In this document: positions 7,047-13,107 of the stretch, piece after piece | How positions within the stretch are numbered: position 1 is the first letter of the stretch | How the letters are laid out: each line of letters starts with the position of its first letter | Source of the DNA: an uncultured Dorea sp. | Lineage (GTDB): Bacteria; Bacillota; Clostridia; Lachnospirales; Lachnospiraceae | Direction of reading: 5' to 3' | Length of the DNA: 15,579 bases | Assembly (NCBI GenBank): GCA_900550865.1 | Contig: URTM01000041.1 | Location: 1-15,579 of the forward strand | Notes under the pieces: generated by a model | Databases searched by the model: none | What the model was told of the DNA's origin: nothing | What the model saw: the letters and a program-made list of their open reading frames with translations, nothing else | Translations under genes and position numbers: made by a program

Positions 7047-7131
7047 CACTTTGGACTTACTTACCGAATGCGTTGTTTTTTGCCATTTAGAGATAAACCG
7101 TATCCGAACACTTTGGGCTTACCGGATACGG
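7047..7131 (-). repeat. Imperfect direct repeat and hairpin in the rpoA-rplQ gap
   Basis: A 9-bp GC-rich stem CCGTATCCG/CGGATACGG (7131-7123 and 7106-7098, 16-base loop) follows rpoA on the minus strand. The segment GTAAGCCCAAAGTG inside its loop (7122-7109) recurs as GTAAGTCCAAAGTG at 7060-7047, and the preceding CGGTAAG context is partly shared, giving a direct repeat of about 22 nt set 62 bases apart. After the stem comes TTTATC, too poor for a clear terminator. Confidence 0.5.
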
Positions 7132-7159
7132 AAATCTAACTTTTTATGTTCAGCTGAAA

Positions 7160-8119
7160 TTAGTTCTCATCGCTGGGGTTCAGCTGTAATCCCAGCTCTT
7201 TCAGTTTAGCCAGAACTTCTTCCAAAGATTTACGTCCGAGGTTACGAACCTTCATCATATCTTCTGAAGTCTTATTGGTTAACTCTTCTACAGTATTGAT
7301 ACCTGCTCTCTTCAAGCAGTTGTAAGAACGAACGGAAAGCTCCAGCTCGTCAATACTCATCTCCAGAACCTTTTCCTTCTCGTCGTCTTCCTTCTCTACC
7401 ATAACCTCAGCGGTCTTAGCATTTTCGGAAAGGTCGATGAACAGGTTCAGATGCTCGCTGAGCACCTTAGCTGCCAGGCTGACTGCCTCATCGGGAGCCA
7501 GGGTTCCGTTGGTGTATACATCCAATGTAAGCTTGTCGAAATCAGTACTCTGACCTACACGGGTATTTTCTACCGTAACGTTAACTCTCTCTACAGGTGT
7601 ATAGATAGAATCAATGGCAATTACGCCAATTGGTAAATCTTCGTGTTTGTTCTTGTCGGCACTTACGTAGCCACGGCCTCTTGTAATAGTTAACTCCATG
7701 TAAAGCTTGGTATCTTTACCGCTCAGAGTTGCGATAACAAGGTCGGGGTTCAGAATTTCAATATCCTGATCACACTGGATATCAGAAGCTCTTACAACAC
7801 CTTCGCCTTCAAACTCGATATATGCAGTCTTAGCCTCGTTGGTCTCGCTGTTGTTCTTGATCGCAAGGCTCTTGATGTTCATGATGATCTCAGATACATC
7901 TTCCTTTACGCCGGGAATAGAACTGAACTCATGAAGAACACCTTCAATTTTGATCTGGCTCACTGCAGCACCGGGCAGGGAAGACAGCATGATTCTTCTC
8001 AGGGAGTTACCCAGAGTAATACCATAGCCTCTTTCCAGGGGTTTTACTACGAATTTACCATACTTTTTGTCTTCTGAAATCTCGCTAACCTCAATATTAG
8101 GTCTTTCAAAATCAAACAC
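7160..8119 (-). CDS. rpoA: DNA-directed RNA polymerase subunit alpha
   Basis: The alpha dimer is the assembly platform of RNA polymerase and its C-terminal domain contacts UP elements and activators. The start chosen is GTG at 8119, giving a protein beginning MFDFERPNIEVSEISEDK: its AAAGGAGGG is 9 bases away, while an in-frame TTG at 8125 is only about 3 bases from that site, too close. The 319-residue product has the NTD signatures LERGYGITLGNSLRRIMLSS and GVLHEFSSIPGVKEDV, a linker near residue 240-250 rich in Glu/Lys, and a CTD with ELSVRSYNCLKRAGI and the helix-hairpin-helix RNLGRKSLEEV. It lies between rpsD and rplQ as usual. Confidence 0.97.
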   Translation of the reverse strand: MFDFERPNIEVSEISEDKKYGKFVVKPLERGYGITLGNSLRRIMLSSLPGAAVSQIKIEGVLHEFSSIPGVKEDVSEIIMNIKSLAIKNNSETNEAKTAYIEFEGEGVVRASDIQCDQDIEILNPDLVIATLSGKDTKLYMELTITRGRGYVSADKNKHEDLPIGVIAIDSIYTPVERVNVTVENTRVGQSTDFDKLTLDVYTNGTLAPDEAVSLAAKVLSEHLNLFIDLSENAKTAEVMVEKEDDEKEKVLEMSIDELELSVRSYNCLKRAGINTVEELTNKTSEDMMKVRNLGRKSLEEVLAKLKELGLQLNPSDEN

Positions 8120-8156
8120 TGCCAATACCCTCCTTTGCGAACTTTATATGTTGACA

Positions 8157-8198
8157 TGTTCTTACGAACAATATCCCATGGAATAATATTCCACAGGA
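8157..8198 (-). promoter_or_regulatory. Hairpins in the rpsD-rpoA gap
   Basis: On the minus strand an 11-bp stem with two G-U pairs (arms TCCTGTGGAAT and ATTCCATGGGA, 8198-8188 and 8184-8174, 3-base loop) is followed by TGTTC-GTAA-GAACA (8170-8157), which has a GNRA-type loop. No T tract follows. The elements stand 38 bases upstream of the rpoA start. Confidence 0.45.
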
Positions 8199-8223
8199 AA
8201 TGTTCATTGGGGTTACATAAAAC

Positions 8224-8817
8224 TTACTTGGAGTACAACTCGACGATAAGCATCTCGTCAACAGGAACATCGATCATCTCTCTGGTAGGCAGATTCTTGA
8301 TGGTTCCCTTAAAGTTCTCAACATCAGCATCGATCCATTCGGGTACTAATCTTCCAGCAGTAACATCAAGGATATCCTTGTATCTCTGCATGGATTTAGC
8401 GTTCTCCTTGATCTCGATAACATCGCCAACCTTGATCAGGTAAGAAGGAATGTTTACACACTTACCGTTTACAAGTACATGCTTGTGGTCAACGATCTGT
8501 CTTGCTTCTCTTCTGGTTCTTGCAAAGCCCATTCTGAACACTACGTTGTCCAGTCTGCTCTCTAACAGGGTCATCAGGTTCTCACCGGTCATGCCCTTCA
8601 TTCTATCAGCCTTCTCATAGTAGTTACGGAAAGGCTTCTCCAGAACGCCATAGATGAACTTAGCCTTCTGCTTTTCTCTTAACTGAAGTCCGTACTCAGA
8701 TACCTTTTTGCCTGCTCTTGCAGAGGTTCTGTTAGACTTCTTGTCATAGCCCAGGTAAGAAGGCTCAAGGCCAAGGGCTCTACATCTTTTCAGTACAGGT
8801 ACGCGATTTACTGCCAT
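8224..8817 (-). CDS. rpsD: Ribosomal protein S4 (uS4), zinc-free type
   Basis: S4 is a primary 16S rRNA-binding assembly protein of the small subunit and in some bacteria represses its own operon. The 197-residue product starts MAVNRVPVLKRCRALGLEP and has the S4 RNA-binding domain at about residues 87-138 (SRLDNVVFRMGFARTRREAR, then HKHVLVNGK and GDVIEI), ending DEMLIVELYSK. The N-terminal cysteine cluster of zinc-binding S4 proteins is absent (one early Cys only), so this is the C-minus form. AAGGGAAAA precedes the ATG. Its position between rpsK and rpoA is the alpha-operon order of E. coli and Clostridia, unlike Bacillus where rpsD lies elsewhere. Confidence 0.98.
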   Translation of the reverse strand: MAVNRVPVLKRCRALGLEPSYLGYDKKSNRTSARAGKKVSEYGLQLREKQKAKFIYGVLEKPFRNYYEKADRMKGMTGENLMTLLESRLDNVVFRMGFARTRREARQIVDHKHVLVNGKCVNIPSYLIKVGDVIEIKENAKSMQRYKDILDVTAGRLVPEWIDADVENFKGTIKNLPTREMIDVPVDEMLIVELYSK

Positions 8818-8840
8818 TTTTTTATTTTCCCTTCTTTATA

Positions 8841-8889
8841 CTTCGGAAGTGACTTCCGAGGGTTGTTTACAGTGCCGCAATGCGGCACT
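8841..8889 (-). promoter_or_regulatory. Pair of stable hairpins in the rpsK-rpsD gap
   Basis: On the minus strand AGTGCCGC/GCGGCACT (8889-8882 and 8878-8871, 3-base loop) is followed 11 bases later by TCGGAAG/CTTCCGA (8859-8853 and 8849-8843, 3-base loop, extendable by two pairs). Neither is followed by a T tract, so they are not ordinary terminators. They lie just upstream of the rpsD ribosome binding site and could act in mRNA stability, processing or translational control; this is inference. Confidence 0.5.
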
Positions 8890-8954
8890 TTCATCCAACT
8901 TGTTCTAATGTTACTTCATTAAAATTAATTGTTTCGTCTTCTGACGATTTCTCA

Positions 8955-9350
8955 CTAAACGCGACGACGCTTAGGAGGACGGCATCCATTGTGAGGTACA
9001 GGAGTTACATCACAAATGCTTAAGACATCCAGTCCACTTGCAGACAGAGCTCTGATTGCTGCTTCACGTCCTGAACCAGGACCCTTTACGAATACGTCAA
9101 CGGACTTTAATCCGTGAACAAGAGCAGCCTTTGTTGCTGTTTCAGCAGCCATCTGTGCAGCATATGGAGTAGATTTCTTTGAACCTCTAAATCCAAGACC
9201 ACCGGCACTTGCCCAGCTAAGAGCATTACCTTCAGCATCTGTTAACGTTACGATTGTATTGTTAAAAGAAGACTGAATATGTGCCTGTCCGCGTTCAACG
9301 TTTTTTCTTACACGCTTTTTTGTTACTTTCTTTGCAACTTTTTTAGCCAT
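8955..9350 (-). CDS. rpsK: Ribosomal protein S11 (uS11)
   Basis: S11 lines the platform of the small subunit near the mRNA exit and the 3' end of 16S rRNA. The 131-residue product has a lysine-rich start (MAKKVAKKVTKKRVRKN), the conserved GGLGFRGSKKSTPYAAQ block and KGPGSGREAAIRAL, and the typical end TPVPHNGCRPPKRRRV. The ribosome binding site before the ATG at 9350 is weak (GTAGG at longer spacing), so translation may depend on upstream rpsM, which ends 76 bases earlier. Confidence 0.98.
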   Translation of the reverse strand: MAKKVAKKVTKKRVRKNVERGQAHIQSSFNNTIVTLTDAEGNALSWASAGGLGFRGSKKSTPYAAQMAAETATKAALVHGLKSVDVFVKGPGSGREAAIRALSASGLDVLSICDVTPVPHNGCRPPKRRRV

Positions 9351-9426
9351 TTTAAACTAACCTACTTTCTCATTTCCTGGGGATGCTTACATTTGCTTCC
9401 CTCTCACAGTTACATTACGATCTTAA

Positions 9427-9798
9427 TTACTTCTTCTTGTTTGCCACCGTGCGCTTAGGTCCCTTACGAGTTCTTGCGTTGGTCTTAGTCTTCTGACCAC
9501 GAACAGGAAGTCCTTTACGATGACGAATACCACGATAGCAGCCGATTTCCTGAAGTCTCTTGATATTCAGAGCGATTTCTCTTCTCAGATCACCTTCTAC
9601 CATAACGCCAAGCTTTTCGATAGCTTCACTGATCTTCTTTACCTCATCATCGGTAATATCTCTCACTCTGGTATCAGGATTTACACCTGCTTCTGCTAAC
9701 AGCTTGTCAGCAGTAGGTCTGCCTATTCCATAGATATAGGTCAAACCGATCTCAATTCGTTTTTCTCTAGGTAAGTCTACACCTGCGATACGAGCCAT
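9427..9798 (-). CDS. rpsM: Ribosomal protein S13 (uS13)
   Basis: S13 sits in the head of the small subunit and contacts the P-site tRNA and the large subunit (bridges B1a/B1b). The 123-residue product begins MARIAGVDLPREKRIEIGLT, contains the IYGIGR helix-hairpin segment (residues 23-28), the YRGIRHRKGLPVRGQ signature near 88-102, and the basic tail RTRKGPKRTVANKKK that reaches the decoding area. GGAGGAAA lies shortly before the ATG. It is preceded by an unusually long, structured leader. Confidence 0.98.
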   Translation of the reverse strand: MARIAGVDLPREKRIEIGLTYIYGIGRPTADKLLAEAGVNPDTRVRDITDDEVKKISEAIEKLGVMVEGDLRREIALNIKRLQEIGCYRGIRHRKGLPVRGQKTKTNARTRKGPKRTVANKKK

Positions 9799-10196
9799 TT
9801 ACGTTTCCTCCATTTTCCTGCGTAATCTCTTACGCTTTGCGCAACATTTCTGCGCTCACAACTTTCGTTGTGTGTGCGTACGTTTTGGTCTGTTAATTGT
9901 ACGCCCAATAGTTACTAATTGATTGGGGCTCTCACCCAATCGGACACGATCCGATCTTTCCACGATTAAAACTTTGCTACACCACCGAAAAAACGCTTGC
10001 GTTTTTTCCGGTGAAACATAGTATTTCTTAAATTGCGTACTTTGCAATTTTAGAAATTCTTTTCACCGTGGTATCAACAAGTAATCTCCCGTAAGCTCTA
10101 TCCAAATCTATTATGAAAATTGATATTATCAATTCAGCCGCACATAATAACCGGACAAGAACTCACATACCTGATCAAATGACGATCAAGCGGTGA
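9799..10196 (-). promoter_or_regulatory. Structured 398-base leader between rpmJ and rpsM
   Basis: No credible gene is present. On the minus strand the RNA can fold into several hairpins: CTTGATC/GATCAGG just after rpmJ (about 10190-10170); a long imperfect one at 10067-10010 (arms GGTGAAA/TTTCACC outside, 6+7 bp inside around one mismatch); one at 10013-9983 (14 bp with one bulged C) that competes with it; GATTGGG/CCCAATC at 9941-9921, competing with CCCAAT/ATTGGG to 9905; CACAAC-GAAA-GTTGTG inside 9877-9852; and GCGTAA-GAGA-TTACGC at 9835-9820. The last ends about 10 bases before the GGAGGAAA of rpsM. A 17-bp palindrome (10118-10134) overlaps a weak possible promoter (TTGATA, 16 bp, TAGATT; 10132-10105). 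By analogy with the S4-controlled alpha operon leader of E. coli this may be an autoregulatory leader, but no known motif was recognised. Confidence 0.55.
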
Positions 10197-10310
10197 TTAT
10201 CCCTGTCTCTGTTTGTGCTTCGGATTCTCACAGATTACTCTGATGCGTCCTTTTCTCTTGATGATTTTGCACTTTTCGCAAATCGGTTTTACTGATGATC
10301 TAACTTTCAT
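10197..10310 (-). CDS. rpmJ: Ribosomal protein L36 (bL36), zinc-type
   Basis: This very short gene encodes 37 residues of the large-subunit protein L36, which sits near the L7/L12 stalk base and 23S rRNA domains II and V. Translation from the ATG at 10310 gives MKVRSSVKPICEKCK followed by IIKRKGRIRVICENPKHKQR and ends QG. The zinc ligands C11, C14, C27 and H32 are all present, so it is the C+ form. A near-perfect ribosome binding site (AAAGGAGGG, 6 bases upstream) precedes it. It is the first gene of the unit that begins at the promoter overlapping the preceding terminator. Confidence 0.97.
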   Translation of the reverse strand: MKVRSSVKPICEKCKIIKRKGRIRVICENPKHKQRQG

Positions 10311-10326
10311 GTTAAACCCTCCTTTC

Positions 10327-10363
10327 AAAAAAGACCGTCTTACATTATAGCATGACGGTCTTT
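10327..10363 (-). terminator. Intrinsic terminator between the membrane-protein gene and rpmJ
   Basis: On the minus strand a perfect 10-bp stem AAAGACCGTC / GACGGTCTTT (10363-10354 and 10339-10330) with a 14-base loop runs into six T (10332-10327), part of which overlaps the stem. It starts 14 bases after the membrane-protein stop codon. The loop contains the -10 box of the rpmJ promoter, so terminator and promoter physically overlap. Confidence 0.85.
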
Positions 10364-10372
10364 CCTTTGCAA
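10344..10372 (-). promoter_or_regulatory. Promoter of the rpmJ-rpsM-rpsK-rpsD-rpoA-rplQ unit, embedded in the upstream terminator
   Basis: On the minus strand TTGCAA (10372-10367) is separated by 17 bases from TATAAT (10349-10344), and TGC before the -10 box makes an extended -10 element. The predicted start is in the descending arm of the terminator hairpin, giving a leader of about 25-30 nt with AAAGGAGGG before the rpmJ ATG. Sequence match is strong; transcription itself is inferred. Confidence 0.75.
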
Positions 10373-10377
10373 GCGTA

Positions 10378-11688
10378 TTATTGCGCTTTTTTTAATATTT
10401 TTTGACTTTTTTGTTGTTTTTTTGCCTGCTTTACATTCAAAACGATAAAAGTGATAGCTGCAGCCGCTGCAACACTTAAAATTCGGAAGGTAAATCTCGC
10501 ATGCAATGCTGAATGATGTTGTACTGCAATGATCCAGACGAAGGGAATTGCAGCTGTGAGTACTACGGGAACCAGCTGTGCAAATATTTCCTTCCATTTG
10601 CCCGTGACGATTATCATCACAAGCATTCCTATCGCTATCGCTGCCAACACTCCTGCAGCAATTCCAATATAGGCCGGATATTCCTGAAGATTCAGTCCGA
10701 TGACATAGAACCCCCCGTTCATCCGGGGTCTGCCGCCAATAGCTTCGGTACGGCCGATAATGGACCAGATAGCATCCTTGATCGTACCGGTATGTAATGT
10801 CAGATCTGCAATGACCCATTTTGCTGCCCACATTCCCGCATAGCCGATTGCCCAGCTTACACTGAAGCCGGTCAGTCTTTTGATATTATTCCACAGGCGA
10901 TCACTTTCTAATAAGAAGTAACAGCACAGAGGAATTCCCAAAGTAACAACGGGATACGTCAGAAAATCAAAATAAGACGTCAGAATTCCCACGATCAGGA
11001 AGAATTCCGGATATTGTCCTTTTTCGTGCAGTCTGTCATGATGTAACAGCATGTATTCCACCGCCAGAAGCGTCAAGATCCAACACACTGACATGGTCAG
11101 TGATACAAGAACCAGCACCGGCTTCATAAACAGAAAACTTCCCAGAGTCACGACTGCGACACCTGCATTTTGCTTTTGGATTGCCGTAACCAACACCCAG
11201 ATCATAAGCGCGATCTGCACCGCCAGCTCCAGCCATACCACGTGCTGCCAGGAAAATAACAGTAACAGCGGCTTTAAATATAAAAGATAGCCGTGCCAGT
11301 ATCTCGCATAAATGTGGAGATACATGTTATTGACGTTCTCATGGGATTCACAGAAGGATTTGAGAGAATCCTCCGGTGTCCATACATCCTCTTCCAGATC
11401 ATAGTGGTACATCCACATAGCGTGTTCGTAGGCATTTTTGTCCGACAATCTCTCTATGGCATTCTGCACCATAATAGCATCGGTGTAGGTCTCTCTGTTT
11501 TTCCACAGGTACTGCGAAAATGCATCTTCCGGTATCTCGTCTCCGGTCTTCAGCATATCCCCGACACTTTTCTCCACATTCTTTCTCATAGGTCCTACCG
11601 GAAGCAAGAATACCAGTACTAACAGTATCGTTCCCACTACCGCACTGACCGCCAGAATGGCAGCAAAGTTACGTATTTTTTTAGCCAT
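10378..11688 (-). CDS. Polytopic membrane protein of unknown function, inserted between infA and rpmJ
   Basis: The product is 436 residues with about ten hydrophobic helices: one at 8-30, then a hydrophilic, probably extracytoplasmic loop (31-135), then helices near 136-150, 152-171, 190-211, 228-257 (probably two), 272-292, 337-361, 370-389 and 403-419, and a basic tail rich in lysine and glutamine. Noticeable motifs are YTDAIMVQNA (68-77), ARYWHGYLLYLKP (128-140), SYFDFLTYPVVTLGIP (238-253) and HHSALHARFTFR (391-402). One N-terminal helix followed by a large outer loop with an acidic pair resembles GT-C glycosyltransferases or polysaccharide polymerases, and the motifs recall uncharacterised Lachnospiraceae proteins of surface-glycan loci, but this is memory and inference. 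CTGGAGAG precedes the ATG at 11688, 24 bases after infA, so it is probably co-transcribed with infA. It ends at a terminator before rpmJ. Confidence 0.85.
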   Translation of the reverse strand: MAKKIRNFAAILAVSAVVGTILLVLVFLLPVGPMRKNVEKSVGDMLKTGDEIPEDAFSQYLWKNRETYTDAIMVQNAIERLSDKNAYEHAMWMYHYDLEEDVWTPEDSLKSFCESHENVNNMYLHIYARYWHGYLLYLKPLLLLFSWQHVVWLELAVQIALMIWVLVTAIQKQNAGVAVVTLGSFLFMKPVLVLVSLTMSVCWILTLLAVEYMLLHHDRLHEKGQYPEFFLIVGILTSYFDFLTYPVVTLGIPLCCYFLLESDRLWNNIKRLTGFSVSWAIGYAGMWAAKWVIADLTLHTGTIKDAIWSIIGRTEAIGGRPRMNGGFYVIGLNLQEYPAYIGIAAGVLAAIAIGMLVMIIVTGKWKEIFAQLVPVVLTAAIPFVWIIAVQHHSALHARFTFRILSVAAAAAITFIVLNVKQAKKQQKSQKILKKAQ

Positions 11689-11712
11689 AGCTATTTTCTC
11701 TCCAGATGGTAT

Positions 11713-11931
11713 TTACTTATCTCTCCAGATAATACGTCCCTTGCTCAGATCGTAGGGAGACAGTTCCAGTGTTACCTTATCTCCGGGAAGGATACGGATG
11801 AAGTTCTGACGAAGCTTACCACTGATGGTAGCCAGTACTCTGTGTCCGTTTTCCAGTTCTACACGGAACATGGTATTGGGAAGTTTCTCCACAACGGTTC
11901 CTTCGATTTCGATTACATCACTTTTAGACAT
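11713..11931 (-). CDS. infA: Translation initiation factor IF-1
   Basis: IF-1 binds the A site of the 30S subunit during initiation. The 72-residue product has the exact family length and is a single S1-like OB fold (IEIEGTVVEKLPNTMFRVEL, then GHRVLATISGKLRQNFIRIL) ending GRIIWRDK. GGAGGAAATTT lies just before the ATG at 11931. In most Firmicutes rpmJ follows directly; here a membrane-protein gene starts only 24 bases after the infA stop and separates the two. Confidence 0.98.
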   Translation of the reverse strand: MSKSDVIEIEGTVVEKLPNTMFRVELENGHRVLATISGKLRQNFIRILPGDKVTLELSPYDLSKGRIIWRDK

Positions 11932-11979
11932 AAATTTCCTCCATAGCTTTCTACTCTTTACTACTTTTACTGCTTTATA

Positions 11980-12252
11980 TTACTTATTACACAGATACGC
12001 TTCCAGGGTCTTACAGATTCGTCTGTTGATCTCGTCTTTCTCCCCCGGAAGGTTCTGTTGCATGCTTTGTATCAACGCATCCTCTGCCGAAGAATGTATG
12101 ATCTGGATATGTTTTTTCTTTTTCTTCTTCGGATGTTCCACACCGCGCAGCCTTCCGTCGCACAGATAGACCCATTCTTCCTCTTCACCGACGATCATGT
12201 ACAGTCTGTCCTTATCGTGTCCGGCCTTTGAAGTTGCAAATTCTCCTAACAT
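11980..12252 (-). CDS. Small KOW-domain RNA-binding protein (L14e/L27e-like)
   Basis: This 90-residue protein belongs to the small KOW-type proteins found between map and infA in many Firmicutes and annotated as ribosomal protein L14E/L6E/L27E-like. The N-terminal part (GEFATSKAGHDKDRLYMIV, residues 3-21) reads like a KOW beta-barrel, followed by VYLCDGRLR (28-36) and a run of six lysines (42-47) before HIQII. The C-terminal 35 residues form an acidic and polar helical tail. A ribosome- or rRNA-related role is inferred from domain and neighbours; its function is not established. The best ribosome binding site, AAAGG, sits about 12 bases from the ATG, rather far. Confidence 0.8.
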   Translation of the reverse strand: MLGEFATSKAGHDKDRLYMIVGEEEEWVYLCDGRLRGVEHPKKKKKKHIQIIHSSAEDALIQSMQQNLPGEKDEINRRICKTLEAYLCNK

Positions 12253-12297
12253 ATCAAAATCTTACCTTTCTTCTCCGGGTCTGCCGTGACCCGTTCC

Positions 12298-13050
12298 TTA
12301 ATACATGGTCAGGATCTCCGGCTCACCGTCTGTAATCAGGATGGTATTCTCATAATGTGCAGACAGGGATCCATCCTCGGTAACTACAGTCCAATCATCG
12401 TCCAGCCATGCCACATCCGGTCTTCCGATATTGATCATGGGCTCGATTGCCAGCGTCATACCGGCCTGAAGCTTCAGTCCACGTCTATGCTGTGCGAAGT
12501 TGGGGATCTGGGGATCCTCATGTAAGCTGGTACCAATGCCGTGGCCTACCAGATCTCTTACGATTCCGTAGCCAAAAGGCCTGATATAGGCATCAATGGC
12601 ATTGGAGATATCATACAGATGATTGCCTGCCTTTGCCATCTCTATTCCTGCAAAAAAGCTTCCTTTGGTCCTCTCCATCAGAAGTCTTGCTTCCTCACTT
12701 ACCTGCCCTACCGGGAAAGTACGTGCCATATCGGAATGGTATCCTTTATAAATCAGTCCTGCATCCAGACTTACAATATCACCTTCGTGAAGAATATGAT
12801 CCTTGTGAGGTATACCATGTACGACTTCATCATTCACGGATACACAGATAGATGCCGGATATCCGTTGTAATTTAAGAAGTTGGGAATGCAGCCATGGGC
12901 ACGGATCAGTTTCTCTCCCAGGTTATTGATATCCAGAGTGGATACCCCGGGGTGTACTGCCTTCTCCATCTCGCTGAATACATCCGCCAGAATCTTACAA
13001 GATTCTCTCATCAACTCAATTTCACGCTGTGATTTGATAGTTACTGCCAT
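12298..13050 (-). CDS. map: Methionine aminopeptidase, type I
   Basis: It removes the initiator methionine from nascent proteins. The start chosen is the ATG at 13050 (MAVTIKSQREIEL), which has AAAGGTG about 6 bases upstream; a longer frame from a GTG at 13059 would add only three residues and overlap this binding site. The resulting 250-residue protein carries all five dinuclear metal ligands of the family at D96, D107, H170, E203 and E234, plus the catalytic H78 in VVHGIP. It has no N-terminal zinc-finger extension, so it is the short bacterial type Ia form. Its place between adk and the KOW gene is the normal Firmicutes order. Confidence 0.97.
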   Translation of the reverse strand: MAVTIKSQREIELMRESCKILADVFSEMEKAVHPGVSTLDINNLGEKLIRAHGCIPNFLNYNGYPASICVSVNDEVVHGIPHKDHILHEGDIVSLDAGLIYKGYHSDMARTFPVGQVSEEARLLMERTKGSFFAGIEMAKAGNHLYDISNAIDAYIRPFGYGIVRDLVGHGIGTSLHEDPQIPNFAQHRRGLKLQAGMTLAIEPMINIGRPDVAWLDDDWTVVTEDGSLSAHYENTILITDGEPEILTMY

Positions 13051-13107
13051 TTTATTCACCTTTCTGTTCCGGACCTTACTGCTGCTGATCAGTGATCCGG
13101 ACTTTTC

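Noticed and set aside
7098..7131. Intrinsic terminator between rpoA and rplQ
   Set aside because: The stem is strong but is followed by TTTATC rather than a T tract, so I list it only as a hairpin.
8810..8898. Short upstream frame starting at an ATG in the rpsK-rpsD gap and ending 8 bases into rpsD
   Set aside because: No good ribosome binding site, and it is read through two strong hairpins. A leader peptide cannot be excluded but is not supported.
9856..10047. 63-residue basic frame in the rpmJ-rpsM gap
   Set aside because: It begins with TTG without a ribosome binding site and is read through the predicted hairpins; no resemblance to a known protein.
10340..10831. 163-residue minus-strand frame
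   Set aside because: It is an out-of-frame shadow of the membrane-protein gene, with low-complexity Ser/Cys/His composition.
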